Assembly (NCBI RefSeq): GCF_003865095.1
Contig: NZ_BHYK01000001.1
Location: 186,001 to 250,000, forward strand
Origin: Clostridium tagluense
GTDB lineage: Bacteria > Bacillota > Clostridia > Clostridiales > Clostridiaceae
Direction: 5' to 3'
Length of the DNA: 64,000 bases
Shown here: piece by piece, positions 1 through 10,927 of the stretch
Position numbering within the stretch: position 1 is the stretch's first letter
How the letters are laid out: each line of letters begins with the position of its first letter
Made by a program: the position numbers and the translations under genes
Notes under the pieces: generated by a model
Told to the model about the DNA's origin: nothing
The model's input: only the letters and a program-made list of their open reading frames with translations
The model's database searches: none

Positions 1-516
1 ATTTCCATAACAGATGGTCAAATATTTCTTGAGGCGGAACTATTCCATTCAGGACAAAGACCCGCTGTTAATGCTGGAATATCTGTATCAAGAGTTGGTG
101 GAAATGCTCAAATAAAAGCTATGAAACAAGTTACAGGAACTTTAAGGCTAGAACTTGCTCAATATAGGGAACTTGCAGCTTTTGCACAATTTGGTACGGA
201 TCTTGATAGCGATGCCAAAATGAGACTCGAAAAAGGAAAAAGATTAATTGAAATATTAAAGCAAGATCAATATATGCCAGTATCAGTAGAAAATCAAGTT
301 ATGATTTTCTTTGCTGGAACTAATAATTATCTTATGGATATTCCAGTACATCAAGTTACCAGATTCGAAAATGAATTTTTGCAGTACATGGATACACATC
401 ATAGAGATATAGGTAAGGCAATAGGAGATGTAAAAGCACTAAATGATGAAATAAAGCAACAACTTATTGATGCTATAGAAGAGTTTAAAAAAATATTTTC
501 AATAGAAAAGTATTAA
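1..516 (+). CDS. atpA: ATP synthase F1 subunit alpha, 3' part
   Basis: The reading frame is open from base 1 and gives the last 171 residues of the F1 alpha subunit; the start lies outside the window. Visible family sequence includes the [17 protein letters not shown] stretch and the following [26 protein letters not shown], both typical of the alpha C-terminal region. In the F1 head, alpha alternates with beta and carries non-catalytic nucleotide sites. It is followed by atpG, atpD and atpC in the usual operon order. The identification is secure; only the 5' truncation by the window edge is unusual. Confidence 0.97.
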   Translation: MSITDGQIFLEAELFHSGQRPAVNAGISVSRVGGNAQIKAMKQVTGTLRLELAQYRELAAFAQFGTDLDSDAKMRLEKGKRLIEILKQDQYMPVSVENQVMIFFAGTNNYLMDIPVHQVTRFENEFLQYMDTHHRDIGKAIGDVKALNDEIKQQLIDAIEEFKKIFSIEKY

Positions 517-610
517 TTACATTTCAAAAGGAAATACTTGATACACCACCTTTAGGTGATAATTAATTTGCCTTCATAATATATTTATGGAGGCGGAGGA
601 GAGGTGAAAC

Positions 611-1465
611 ATGGCAGGTATGGGGCTTCTTGCAATTAAACGAAGAATAAAATCCATAACAAACACTACTAAGATCACCAGAGCCATGGGACTAGTCGCC
701 ACATCTAAATATAAAAAAATAAGGGAAAAAGTAGATACTAATAATGATTATCTTTATGCGCTTGAGGAAACTATTAACCAAGTTAAAGAAAATTATGAAG
801 AAGATAGTATCTATATGAGAGGAAATAATAACAGCAAAAAACTGTATGTTGTATTGACCTCAGACACAGGTCTCTGTGGCGGCTTTAATTGGTCAGTAGC
901 AAATAAAATTATTGATAGCTTAAAAATTAGTAAAGAAGATTATAATATAATTATTGTAGGTCAAAAGGGACGAATTATATTTAAAAAGCTTAACATTGAA
1001 ACGGTGGCTGAATACGTTGAAATTTCTGATCCACCTTCTGAAAAGGAAGCTGCTACTATTATTAATCATGCGCTTAGTATGTATATAAGTGGTGAAGTGG
1101 GTGAAGTTTACATCGTTTATAAAAAGCTTGTTTCAGCGCTAAAAAATGAAGTTAAAATTGAAAAGCTACTTCCTCTAAATTTTGATAACAAAGATAGCAG
1201 TAATAAAGCCTATGTAGACATTAGTGAAATAAATGAAAAAACATTTTATGAAATTATTTCTTTATTTCTAGGTGGCAAAATGCTTAATTCATTGCTACAT
1301 TCAAAAGCTAGTGAGCACAGGGCTAGAATGGAGTCTATGGGATCAGCTACTAACAACGCTAATGATATACTTGATAAGCTTAATTTAAGTTATAATAGAA
1401 TTAGACAAAGTGCAATTACACAAGAAATTGCAGAAATAGTTGGAGGAGCAGAAGCTCAAAGGTAA
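611..1465 (+). CDS. atpG: ATP synthase F1 subunit gamma
   Basis: 284 residues, normal for the rotary central-stalk subunit of F1. The N-terminus (AIKRRIKSITNTTKITRAMGLVATSKYKK) and C-terminus (NRIRQSAITQEIAEIVGGAEA) are the conserved helices that form the coiled-coil shaft inside the alpha/beta ring. The start is supported by a strong purine-rich ribosome site (GGAGGCGGAGGAGAGGTG) ending a few bases upstream. It lies 94 bp after atpA and 15 bp before atpD, consistent with a single operon transcript. Confidence 0.97.
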   Translation: MAGMGLLAIKRRIKSITNTTKITRAMGLVATSKYKKIREKVDTNNDYLYALEETINQVKENYEEDSIYMRGNNNSKKLYVVLTSDTGLCGGFNWSVANKIIDSLKISKEDYNIIIVGQKGRIIFKKLNIETVAEYVEISDPPSEKEAATIINHALSMYISGEVGEVYIVYKKLVSALKNEVKIEKLLPLNFDNKDSSNKAYVDISEINEKTFYEIISLFLGGKMLNSLLHSKASEHRARMESMGSATNNANDILDKLNLSYNRIRQSAITQEIAEIVGGAEAQR

Positions 1466-2878
<1,413 letters not shown>

Positions 2879-2921
2879 GATACTTTTAAGAATATATAGC
2901 TAGAAAGGTCAGTGTTTTTAT

Positions 2922-3320
2922 ATGGCAAAAAATATAAAACTAACTATACTTACTCCTGAAAAAGAGTTTTATAGTGGCGAAATCCTGAGGCTAAACACGG
3001 AAGGTGAGGATGGGAGATTTACTATCCTTGCGAGTCATGTTCCTATGGTATCTCCATTAAAACCAACAGTTACAATATTTACAGATTTAGCTGGTAAAGA
3101 ATTAAAAGTCTTTACATCAACAGGGATATTGAGAGTATATACGGACAACGTAGAAATATTATGCAGTGCCTGTGAGTGGCCGGAAGATATAGATATTTTA
3201 AGAACAAAAAAGGCCAAGGAAAGAGCAGAAGAAAGATTACTTCATACTGATGGAATTGATCTTAAAAGAGCAGAAAATGCTATATTAAGATCAATTATGA
3301 GAATGAAGACAAAAGAATAA
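2922..3320 (+). CDS. atpC: ATP synthase F1 subunit epsilon
   Basis: 132 residues. The N-terminal beta-sandwich is recognisable (LTILTPEKEFYSGEI, GRFTILASHVPMVSPLKP), followed by a C-terminal helical hairpin rich in Lys, Arg and Glu. Epsilon joins gamma to the c-ring and can inhibit ATP hydrolysis. It is the last gene of the atp operon; a hairpin with a long T-tract follows at 3329-3363. Confidence 0.96.
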   Translation: MAKNIKLTILTPEKEFYSGEILRLNTEGEDGRFTILASHVPMVSPLKPTVTIFTDLAGKELKVFTSTGILRVYTDNVEILCSACEWPEDIDILRTKKAKERAEERLLHTDGIDLKRAENAILRSIMRMKTKE

Positions 3321-3328
3321 TAGATTAC

Positions 3329-3363
3329 AAAATGGAGATATTAATTTATTTCCATTTTTTTTT
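3329..3363 (+). terminator. Terminator after atpC
   Basis: An 8-bp stem (AAAATGGA paired with TCCATTTT) is followed by an uninterrupted run of T. It closes the atp operon about 10 bp after the atpC stop. The stem is AT-rich, so efficiency cannot be judged by eye. Confidence 0.75.
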
Positions 3364-3615
3364 ATGCTTAAAAATCTGGTTAAATTTTTTTTAGCACATT
3401 TTCATTGAAATTTTATATATTAGTAATATAGTGAATAGATTTGTAATAAAACAAATTGGTAAAATACCCCTACTAATATAATCAATGGAATAACCCTCTT
3501 CACATTTGTGCTGAGGGATGATTTTATTAATAGTAAAAATATTTAAAAACCATTATTTATAGAATAAAATAATAAATTATGGTCAACAATTTAATTGAAG
3601 GGTAGGGGGATTAAA

Positions 3616-4335
3616 ATGAAAAGAAAAAGCATTGCACTTTTGTGTATAGTATTGTGCCGGATTATTTTACAGATTAATGTTATATCGTCCAATGCACAGG
3701 AGAAAGTTAATTTGTTTGATGAAATATTAGTACAAACTAAAAGCAAAACTGTAGAATACGGATTGAAAGCATGTTTTAAAACTGGGGAAGACCCAAAAAC
3801 AGTTTGTAATTATTTAATTAAAAATTTACAATTTGACAATAGTGAAATAAAATCAAACAATTATGAAAATGAAGATTCATATTGTATAGAATTCTCAAAT
3901 GGAAGTCTTAAGGGGTATATAGAAGCCTTAAAACACAATAATGAGAATGTTATAACAATAAGCATAAGCAAGATAGATAATCAAAATGGTTTAGAGTCTC
4001 TTAAAAATAAAATTAGTCATGCTATTCCCAGTAGAGGCGAAAACATTAAATACTTTCAATACTTGAAGGCGAAAATACTAGAGAGTAGTATAAGTGAATT
4101 CAATGAAGATACTTATGCTGTTAATAAAAGGATAATAAAAATTTTAAAATCTCATGGAACTTGTAATATTGAGACTGTAAATATAAACAACGGACTAAGT
4201 ACTATAGCATATACAAAACAGTACGGTAGCATGGTAAACAATAACAAGCTAATTGATTTTAATTATGCTGTATGTAATTATTCATCTGGAAGGTACATTA
4301 TTATAGGCACACCTGAAATAATTACAACTTATTAA
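3616..4335 (+). CDS. ywmB: YwmB-like secreted or lipid-face protein upstream of murA
   Basis: 239 residues from the ATG at 3616, chosen because of the GGGTAGGGGG ribosome site just upstream; a TTG 21 bp earlier would put that site inside the gene. The N-terminus is a signal peptide or membrane anchor (KRKSIALLCIVLCRIILQINVISSNAQ). The remainder is hydrophilic alpha/beta sequence resembling the YwmB family (TATA-box-binding-protein fold), which lies between the atp operon and murA/spoIID in many spore formers. Molecular function is unknown. I rely on neighbourhood and general features more than on a motif, so the family call is moderate. Confidence 0.7.
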   Translation: MKRKSIALLCIVLCRIILQINVISSNAQEKVNLFDEILVQTKSKTVEYGLKACFKTGEDPKTVCNYLIKNLQFDNSEIKSNNYENEDSYCIEFSNGSLKGYIEALKHNNENVITISISKIDNQNGLESLKNKISHAIPSRGENIKYFQYLKAKILESSISEFNEDTYAVNKRIIKILKSHGTCNIETVNINNGLSTIAYTKQYGSMVNNNKLIDFNYAVCNYSSGRYIIIGTPEIITTY

Positions 4336-4362
4336 AAACTAACAATATAATGGAGGAAAAAA

Positions 4363-5622
4363 ATGGATAAATTAGTTATAAAAGGTGGGAAAAAATTACA
4401 AGGTGAAGTGAATATTAGCTCAGCTAAAAATTCAGTGCTTCCTATACTTGTAGCAACCATATTAAACGGTAATAATTGTACCATTGAAAATGCGCCTATG
4501 CTTGAAGATGTATTTGTAATTTGTGAAGTACTGAAATCTCTTAAAGCAAATGTTAGTATAGATAAAATAAATAATAAGGTGAAAATTAATACTGCTAACC
4601 TATTTGATAATGACGCAAACGATGAATTAGTAAGAAAAATGAGGGCATCTTTTTTAATAATGGGTCCAATGCTTGGAAGGTTTGGAAATTTCAAAATATC
4701 ACTACCTGGGGGATGCAATATTGGAACTAGGCCGATTGACCTTCATTTAAAAGGATTATCTGCACTGGGAGCAGAGATATCAGTAGGACACGGGTACGTG
4801 GAAGCAAAAGCAAAGAAATTAAGAGGTAGCAATATATACTTAGATTATCCTTCAGTAGGTGCTACAGAAAATATAATGATGGCAGCAACACTTGCAGATG
4901 GGGAGACAGTAATAGGAAATGCGGCTGAAGAACCAGAAATTGTAGATTTAGCCAGGTTTTTAAGGGCTATGGGAGCACAGATAAGTGGCGAAGGAACAGA
5001 CACTATAAGGATTCTAGGAGTTAAAGATTTTAAAGAAGTTGTTTATAAGCCTATATATGACAGAATTGAAGCGGGGACATTTATGATAACCGCAGCGATT
5101 ACCAAAAGTCTCATTAAAATTAATGGTGCTGATGGAGTCCATTTAAAACCAATAATAGCAAAGCTTACAGAAATGGGAGTTGCGATAGAAATAAATGAGA
5201 ATAGCATAATAGTCGATGGAAGGAAAAAACTAAACCCCGTAGATATAAAAACTATGCCATACCCTGGATTTCCTACAGATATGCAAGCTCAGATGATGAG
5301 TTTATTATGTACTGTAAAAGGTACAAGTATAATTACAGAAACTATATTTGAAAATAGATTTATGCAAGCCGTAGAACTCAAGAGAATGGGAGCAAATATA
5401 AAAATAGATGGTAGAAGTGCAGTAATAGAAGGTGTCGACACGTTTACAGGTTCAGAGGTCACAGCTACAGATTTAAGAGCGGGAGCGGCATTAATCCTTG
5501 CAGGGCTTACTGCAGAGGGGGCAACTACAATAAGTGATATATATCATATTGATAGAGGTTATGTTTCTATTGAACAGAAATTAAAGGGGTTAGGTGCAGA
5601 TATAGAAAGGGTGAGTTCTTAA
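4363..5622 (+). CDS. murA: UDP-N-acetylglucosamine 1-carboxyvinyltransferase
   Basis: 419 residues, full length. MurA transfers enolpyruvate from PEP to UDP-GlcNAc, the first committed step of peptidoglycan synthesis, in the cytoplasm. Cys118 in the loop SLPGGCNIGTRPID is the residue alkylated by fosfomycin, so this copy is predicted to be sensitive-type. The N-terminal KLVIKGGKKLQGEVNISSAKNS also matches the family. A GGAGG ribosome site precedes the ATG. Low-GC Gram-positives often carry two MurA enzymes; the copy next to spoIID is the common clostridial location, and whether a second exists cannot be seen here. Confidence 0.96.
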   Translation: MDKLVIKGGKKLQGEVNISSAKNSVLPILVATILNGNNCTIENAPMLEDVFVICEVLKSLKANVSIDKINNKVKINTANLFDNDANDELVRKMRASFLIMGPMLGRFGNFKISLPGGCNIGTRPIDLHLKGLSALGAEISVGHGYVEAKAKKLRGSNIYLDYPSVGATENIMMAATLADGETVIGNAAEEPEIVDLARFLRAMGAQISGEGTDTIRILGVKDFKEVVYKPIYDRIEAGTFMITAAITKSLIKINGADGVHLKPIIAKLTEMGVAIEINENSIIVDGRKKLNPVDIKTMPYPGFPTDMQAQMMSLLCTVKGTSIITETIFENRFMQAVELKRMGANIKIDGRSAVIEGVDTFTGSEVTATDLRAGAALILAGLTAEGATTISDIYHIDRGYVSIEQKLKGLGADIERVSS

Positions 5623-5839
5623 AATAGTGGAGAAACCAAATTATAATGGGATATGCAGTTAATATTATAGTTTCAAAGGTGATAATTTAATATGGAATTT
5701 AGAGAATTGAGATATAAGTTATTAATATATTTCAATTCTTTTTTTCATTATAGAATTAGCGATTTAAAAAAAGTAATATTATTTATATTTATTTAATATG
5801 TATAAAGTGATATTTATTTTATAACGAGAGGAGAAAAGA

Positions 5840-6883
5840 ATGAGAAGAGTTTTTATTACAGTACACTTGAAAAACTTTATTCTATTAAGTGTTGCATTTA
5901 TTTCTTTTATAGTTATAGCTTCTGTGTTAATAGTGGGAGTAGGGGATAATAAAAGCTTAAATAAAGGTGAAAAGTATAAAATTAAATCAGAAGAATACAA
6001 AAACATTATTAAAAGTAGCTCAATTCCAAAAAATTATAAGATGAAAGTACTCATATCAAAGGAAAACACTATAAAAGAAATTGATTTAGAAGAATACATT
6101 ACTGGAGTTGTTGCATCTGAAATGCCTGCAGAATTTGAGCTGGAAGCTTTAAAAGCTCAAGCAGTGGCATCTAGGACTTACGCTTTGGCTCATGTTACTG
6201 AATTAGGTGGAATACTATGTAAAAATGCTAATGGAGCAAATTTATGCGATACAGTCCATTGTCAAGCCTATATGAACAAAGAAGATCGCATAAAGTTATG
6301 GGTTAAGGATGGTAGAAAATATTGGGATAAGATTAAAACGGCGGTTGAATGTACACAAGGGCAAGTTCTAACCTATAACAATAGTTTGGTAATGGAGCCT
6401 TATTATTTTGCAACTAGCAGTGGTAAAACGGAAAACTCAGAAGAGGTATTTAGCAATAAGATACCTTATTTAAGGAGTGTAAAAAGCGGAGGTGAAGAAG
6501 GAGCACCAAAGTTTAAGAGTAGTAAAATTTTTGGGTACAATGAGCTAAGTCAGATTATAAATAACAATTATAGTAATGCTAAGTTGACTTCGGCTAGCAT
6601 AAAAAAGCAAATAGTAATAATTGATAGAACCAAGGCCGGAAGTGTTAAAAATATCAAAACAGGTAATATAACTATGACAGGCAGTAAATTTAGAACTATG
6701 CTAGGACTGAATTCATCAAATTTTGAAATAGTGTTTAATTTAAAAGGTGTAGAAATAGATTGCACTGGTTATGGCCATGGGGTAGGAATGAGCCAATGGG
6801 GTGCAGATGCTATGGCTAAGGAAGGCAATAACTATACTCAAATATTAAATCATTATTACATTGGAACGGTTATATCCAAATAA
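5840..6883 (+). CDS. spoIID: Stage II sporulation protein D (peptidoglycan lytic transglycosylase)
   Basis: 347 residues with one N-terminal membrane helix (about residues 12-36) and an extracytoplasmic SpoIID domain. Characteristic segments are LEEYITGVVASEMPAEF, carrying the catalytic glutamate in SEMP, the downstream ALKAQAVASRTYAL helix, and GYGHGVGMSQWGADAMA near the C-terminus. SpoIID cleaves glycan strands during engulfment with SpoIIM and SpoIIP. The gene has its own 217-bp upstream region after murA and an AGAGGAG ribosome site. It is sigma-E dependent in studied species; I could not identify a convincing sigma-E promoter. Confidence 0.95.
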   Translation: MRRVFITVHLKNFILLSVAFISFIVIASVLIVGVGDNKSLNKGEKYKIKSEEYKNIIKSSSIPKNYKMKVLISKENTIKEIDLEEYITGVVASEMPAEFELEALKAQAVASRTYALAHVTELGGILCKNANGANLCDTVHCQAYMNKEDRIKLWVKDGRKYWDKIKTAVECTQGQVLTYNNSLVMEPYYFATSSGKTENSEEVFSNKIPYLRSVKSGGEEGAPKFKSSKIFGYNELSQIINNNYSNAKLTSASIKKQIVIIDRTKAGSVKNIKTGNITMTGSKFRTMLGLNSSNFEIVFNLKGVEIDCTGYGHGVGMSQWGADAMAKEGNNYTQILNHYYIGTVISK

Positions 6884-7112
6884 AAATTATACTAATAAGT
6901 TAGTTATCCTTTTTATAAAGATAACTGGCTTAATTTTTTTGGAGAAACTTATAATATTAAAAAATAAAAAATGTTAAATATAGACTATATTTCAACCTAT
7001 AGAAGGTAAATTTGAAGAAATAAAATAAAAATGTTAAATAAGTGCAAAAAAAATTTATAAAATATGTATGTTTTAATACAATATGGACAAAAATACAAAT
7101 GGAGGTGTTTGT

Positions 7113-7892
7113 ATGGATAACAAAGCAAACAATAAGACATTAAATTTTTTTAAGAAAGAAGGCTTCTATGTAGTTTTATTTATTTGTTTATGTATAGTAG
7201 CAACAGTAGCAACTATAACGGCAGGTAATAATAAAAAACTTTCAAGTAAGCAAGCAGCAATTCAAAAGGAACAAGCAAATGCAGGGGACGTTCTGAAAGA
7301 ACAAGAAAAACAATATCAAGACGCTCTTCAAGTAAAAAAAGAAAATTTGGCTAAGACTAAGGGGCTTAAACCAGTACCTAATATTAAAAAGGTTACAACT
7401 GGAAATTTAACTGCACCAGTTTCTAAATCAGTTAATGCTATATTTGAAAAACCTGTAGCTAATGGACTCTTAGCAAGAGCATATTCAAAAGATATTGATC
7501 CAGTTGTGTGGAAGACCGATGGAAGCTATAGAACTAACTTAGGTATTGATATTAAGGCAAATATAGGTGAGCCAGTAATAGCTGCTATGGACGGAATAGT
7601 TAAAGAAGTTGGAACTGACTTAGCTAAGCAAAAGGGTAAGATGGTTATAATAGATCATGGAAATGGCTTTATTACTAAATATTCCAATTTGGAAGAAAAA
7701 ATATTAGTAAAGATAAATGATAAAGTCACCAAAAAACAGAAAATTGGTTCTGTAGGAAACACTAGTTTAAACTCATATAAAGAAGACTATGGATCACATC
7801 TACATTTTGAAGTTTTGCAAAGTAGTAAGAATATTGATCCTGCTAGATATGTAAAATATGAGAAATATCAACCGGTAGTAATAAAACAATAA
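7113..7892 (+). CDS. spoIIQ: SpoIIQ-like LytM (M23) sporulation protein with altered zinc site
   Basis: 259 residues from ATG 7113, chosen because GGAGGTG lies 6 bp upstream; an in-frame ATG 30 bp earlier has no such site. It has one N-terminal membrane helix (about residues 16-36), a charged linker and a LytM domain from about residue 135. Most of the fold is clear (GIDIKANIGEPVIAAMDG, IIDHGNGFITKYSNL, GSHLHFEV with H229 and H231). The first metal ligand, normally His two residues before the Gly of GID, is Asn142, while D146 is kept. Position between spoIID and spoIIID indicates the forespore half of the SpoIIQ-SpoIIIAH channel. The protein may be structural rather than an active endopeptidase. 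Confidence 0.88.
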   Translation: MDNKANNKTLNFFKKEGFYVVLFICLCIVATVATITAGNNKKLSSKQAAIQKEQANAGDVLKEQEKQYQDALQVKKENLAKTKGLKPVPNIKKVTTGNLTAPVSKSVNAIFEKPVANGLLARAYSKDIDPVVWKTDGSYRTNLGIDIKANIGEPVIAAMDGIVKEVGTDLAKQKGKMVIIDHGNGFITKYSNLEEKILVKINDKVTKKQKIGSVGNTSLNSYKEDYGSHLHFEVLQSSKNIDPARYVKYEKYQPVVIKQ

Positions 7893-7905
7893 CCAATAGC
7901 CATAT

Positions 7906-7948
7906 CAATTAGTCATTTTTCCGAAATATATGGCAAAATGACTAATTG
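7906..7948 (+). terminator. Strong hairpin between spoIIQ and spoIIID
   Basis: A perfect 14-bp inverted repeat (CAATTAGTCATTTT and its complement) encloses a 15-nt loop, 13 bp after the spoIIQ stop. There is no T-tract after it, so it is either a weak terminator or a 3'-end stabiliser. It probably separates spoIIQ transcription from spoIIID. Confidence 0.5.
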
Positions 7949-8012
7949 GAATGGAATTTAAAATGGAGTTAATGCATATTTATAAATAGAGAAGGGTCAA
8001 GGAGGTAACACT

Positions 8013-8267
8013 TTGAAAGACTATATTGAAGATCGAGTACTAGAAGTTGCTAAGTATATTATTGAGTCAAAAGCTACAATAAGAAGAACTGCCAAAGTGT
8101 TTGGAGTTAGCAAAAGTACTATACACAAGGATATGACGGAAAGATTGCCTACAATAAATCCTCAAATTGCCAGCGAGGCAAAAATAATTTTGGACTTAAA
8201 TAAATCTGAAAGGCATATTAGGGGAGGAAGAGCAACAAGACTTAAATATAAGGCAGTAGAAGGATAA
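8013..8267 (+). CDS. spoIIID: Sporulation transcriptional regulator SpoIIID
   Basis: 84 residues starting with TTG, supported by a strong GGAGGTAACACT site directly upstream. The helix-turn-helix RRTAKVFGVSKSTIHKDMTERLP and the basic C-terminal segment match SpoIIID, which controls part of the mother-cell sigma-E regulon by DNA binding. Length and position immediately before mreB/mbl agree with other spore formers. Confidence 0.96.
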   Translation: MKDYIEDRVLEVAKYIIESKATIRRTAKVFGVSKSTIHKDMTERLPTINPQIASEAKIILDLNKSERHIRGGRATRLKYKAVEG

Positions 8268-8393
8268 AAACATTTCAAGCAAAAACAAAAAAATATTAAA
8301 GCTAAAAAAAGAGGGTTTTTTTATGGCTTTATAGAATAGAGTTTAGTATAATTTAAATAATGAATATACTAAAGAGCAGGAGTGAGTTTTGAG

Positions 8394-9428
8394 ATGTTTT
8401 TTTTTAGAATGGGTACAGACATGGGAATAGATTTAGGTACAGCAACAGTGCTTGTATATATCAAGGGAAAGGGTGTTATCTTAAAAGAGCCATCTGTTGT
8501 TGCCATAGATAGAAATAACAATAAGGTATTGGCAGTAGGAGAAGAAGCGAGGCAGATGATAGGAAGGACACCAGGCAATATTGTGGCCATACGTCCTATG
8601 AGGGATGGCGTTATTTCAGATTATGATATAACAGAAAAAATGTTGAAGCATTTTATTAGTAAGGCTTGTGGTAAAAGAAAGCTGTCAGCTCCAAGAGTTG
8701 TCATATGCGTTCCTTGCGAGGCAACTGAGGTAGAACGAAGAGCGGTACAAGATGCAGGTAGAAATGCTGGAGCTAAGAAGGTTTATCTTATAGAGGAACC
8801 ACTAGCGGCTGCAATCGGAGCAGGACTTGATATTACTCGTGCAAGTGGTAATATGGTTATTGATATTGGTGGAGGGACTACAGATGTTGCGGTTATTTCT
8901 TTAGGCGGCATGGTTGTACATGAATCAATTAAAGTAGCTGGAGATAAGTTTGATGACGATATTATAAAGTATATAAGGCGAAAACATAAGCTAATGATTG
9001 GTGAGAGAACTGCAGAAAATTTAAAAATCAATATAGGCTGTGCTTATAAACAAGATGAAGAGACTACAATGGAAATAAGAGGAAGAGATTTAATCACAGG
9101 ACTTCCTAAAAACTTACAAGTAACCTCGGAAGAAATGCGAGAAGCTTTAAAAGAGGCTGTGAATTCAATAGCAGAATGCACGCATTCAGTGTTAGAAAAA
9201 ACGCCACCAGAGCTTTCAGCTGATATAGCTGACAAGGGTATAATTATGACTGGTGGAGGTTCACTGTTAAAAGGACTAGATAAACTTATACAAGAGATCA
9301 CTAAGGTCCCAGTATACCTTGCTGAGGATCCCGTTTCATGCGTAGCACTGGGAACAGGTAAAGTATTGGATTATATGGATAACCTAGATAGTTCATTTAA
9401 TGGTGGAGAAAAATATTTAGCAGACTAA
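8394..9428 (+). CDS. mbl: Rod-shape protein, actin-like (MreB/Mbl family)
   Basis: 344 residues from ATG 8394. An in-frame GTG at 8382 overlaps the AGGAG site and is less likely. Actin-fold motifs are clear: phosphate 1 (DLGTATVLVYIKGKGVIL), phosphate 2 (DIGGGTTDVAVISLGGMV) and the adenosine loop (IIMTGGGSLLKGLDKLI). It polymerises under the membrane and guides lateral wall synthesis. The copy downstream of spoIIID corresponds to mbl in Bacillus and clostridia; assignment between Mbl and MreB rests on this location. A TATAAT box lies at 8347-8352, suggesting a promoter separate from spoIIID. A strong terminator follows. Confidence 0.92.
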   Translation: MFFFRMGTDMGIDLGTATVLVYIKGKGVILKEPSVVAIDRNNNKVLAVGEEARQMIGRTPGNIVAIRPMRDGVISDYDITEKMLKHFISKACGKRKLSAPRVVICVPCEATEVERRAVQDAGRNAGAKKVYLIEEPLAAAIGAGLDITRASGNMVIDIGGGTTDVAVISLGGMVVHESIKVAGDKFDDDIIKYIRRKHKLMIGERTAENLKINIGCAYKQDEETTMEIRGRDLITGLPKNLQVTSEEMREALKEAVNSIAECTHSVLEKTPPELSADIADKGIIMTGGGSLLKGLDKLIQEITKVPVYLAEDPVSCVALGTGKVLDYMDNLDSSFNGGEKYLAD

Positions 9429-9449
9429 AAAGTGTAAACAAGCTATATG

Positions 9450-9494
9450 AATAAGCAATACAATTAAACTAATAATTGTATTGCTTATTTTTTT
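9450..9494 (+). terminator. Terminator after mbl
   Basis: A 17-bp stem (AATAAGCAATACAATTA and complement) with a 6-nt loop is followed by a T-tract. It separates mbl from the convergent yyaC-like gene. The A-run on the left arm is short, so it is mainly a plus-strand terminator. Confidence 0.85.
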
Positions 9495-9534
9495 GTTATA
9501 TAATGCACTTTCAATTTAAAACTCTGAGTAATTA

Positions 9535-10089
9535 TTAAATTGGATTTGAATTTTTATCTTCATTATTAAGTGAATATAAATAATATGAATGCAAAAGTGA
9601 ACGGCTCAAAACAGAAGCAATTTCCATTACTAAACTAAGTCTTATGTTTCGATTAGTGAATAATTCACTATCATCACTTGAATCTACTATACCTATTAAT
9701 GAAACATTACCTACTTTAGGAAGTGTTTTTCCTACACCTTTACCAGGATGAATTGGATAGTTTCTAGCTTGAATTTCACCAATATTCGATATGTCTCCTA
9801 AACATGCGTCTACACCTATTATAGTGCAATTTGGGTGTAGTGCATTTATTTTAGATAATTTACTATCGATGTTTAAGGCATGGATTGGGTTATCTATAGT
9901 GCCATATACAGGTAGTGGGAAGGAGCTATCTTTTAAAAATGTACCCACCAGTGGTCCGAGACAATCACCTATACATCTATCAGTGCCTATGCAAACAACT
10001 AAAGTGTTTTGGTCAATATAGTCTTTTAGAAAGTTAGAAATTGTATAGTATGCTAAAGGGTCTTTATAATGGGTTTTAGCTTTACTCAA
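9535..10089 (-). CDS. yyaC: YyaC-type spore protein (putative germination-protease-like)
   Basis: 184 residues with a TTG start supported by AAGGAGG about 8 bp upstream. Conserved segments are LVVCIGTDRCIGDCLGPLVGTFL near residue 30, VDACLGDISNIGEI, and HPGKGVGKTLPKVGNVSLIGIVD. These resemble the YyaC family, which has a fold like the HybD/GPR proteases and is linked to sporulation. Substrate and activity are not established. It runs convergently to mbl. Confidence 0.82.
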   Translation of the reverse strand: MSKAKTHYKDPLAYYTISNFLKDYIDQNTLVVCIGTDRCIGDCLGPLVGTFLKDSSFPLPVYGTIDNPIHALNIDSKLSKINALHPNCTIIGVDACLGDISNIGEIQARNYPIHPGKGVGKTLPKVGNVSLIGIVDSSDDSELFTNRNIRLSLVMEIASVLSRSLLHSYYLYSLNNEDKNSNPI

Positions 10090-10243
10090 GAAATATACCT
10101 CCTTGTATTGCGCTGTGAATAAATTATTTTCTTACCAATAATTTATATGAAAAAATTCTGTGTATTATTATGAAAAAAGAATAAAAAAGCGATAAATTGG
10201 AAAATAATCTATATATATATTAATTATTTGAGGTGATATTAAC

Positions 10244-10927
10244 ATGAAGAAAAAAAATTTACTCTTTGTTATTATATTTTCTACTGTTGTAAGCGTATTT
10301 AATATGGTGTATTACAGTAGCGTTGCAATTAAGGCGAAGTATTATGAAGAAAACAACCTAAGAAAACAGGTAGTAGCTGAATGTAAAAAGGTTTATATCT
10401 GCCCCAAAAATACAAATAATAACCAGGGTAAAGTGGTGAAAGAAGATGAGGAAGAATATTCTAATGTAAAAAAAAAATCAGGAAAAGAGGATTTGGCTAA
10501 GAAGGAATTAAGCGATGAAGAAAAAGGTAGTGATAATTTGAGCATAAATCCATTAAGGGAAGATATTGAAAAAAAATCGGATGAAGATATGCTCAATGAC
10601 ATATATTCACCTGGGAAAGAGGATAGTCTAGGGGAATTAAATTATAATAGTAAAAAGCAGGCACAATCAGTATTTAAAGTCTCAACAGGGAAAATACAAG
10701 AAAATCTAACAACTTCTGATAAAATAAAATTACTATATGTAAGCCTTCAGTTAGGCAAAGAGAATTATAAAAAAATGGAAGAATATTTATATGCAGTGGA
10801 TGCCGAGGAAGGAGTTCTTAAAGCCCTTAAGTTATTAAAAGACGATTTATCAAAAAAAGAATATGAAAAAGTGAGAAAAATAGCTGGAAAGTTTATAGAT
10901 ATGGATGCGGCAGAAAGACTAAAATAA
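10244..10927 (+). CDS. Unidentified membrane-anchored charged protein
   Basis: 227 residues; I do not recognise the family. It has an N-terminal hydrophobic helix after MKKKN (about residues 5-28), a long hydrophilic linker rich in Lys, Glu, Asp and Ser (about 60-145), and a C-terminal helical part (about 155-227) with sequence such as TSDKIKLLYVSLQLGKENYKKMEEYLYAVDAEEG. The topology suggests one membrane anchor and an external or surface domain. A TGAGGTGA ribosome site precedes the ATG. It stands alone between yyaC and the tRNA cluster. Proximity to sporulation genes is suggestive only. Confidence 0.6.
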   Translation: MKKKNLLFVIIFSTVVSVFNMVYYSSVAIKAKYYEENNLRKQVVAECKKVYICPKNTNNNQGKVVKEDEEEYSNVKKKSGKEDLAKKELSDEEKGSDNLSINPLREDIEKKSDEDMLNDIYSPGKEDSLGELNYNSKKQAQSVFKVSTGKIQENLTTSDKIKLLYVSLQLGKENYKKMEEYLYAVDAEEGVLKALKLLKDDLSKKEYEKVRKIAGKFIDMDAAERLK

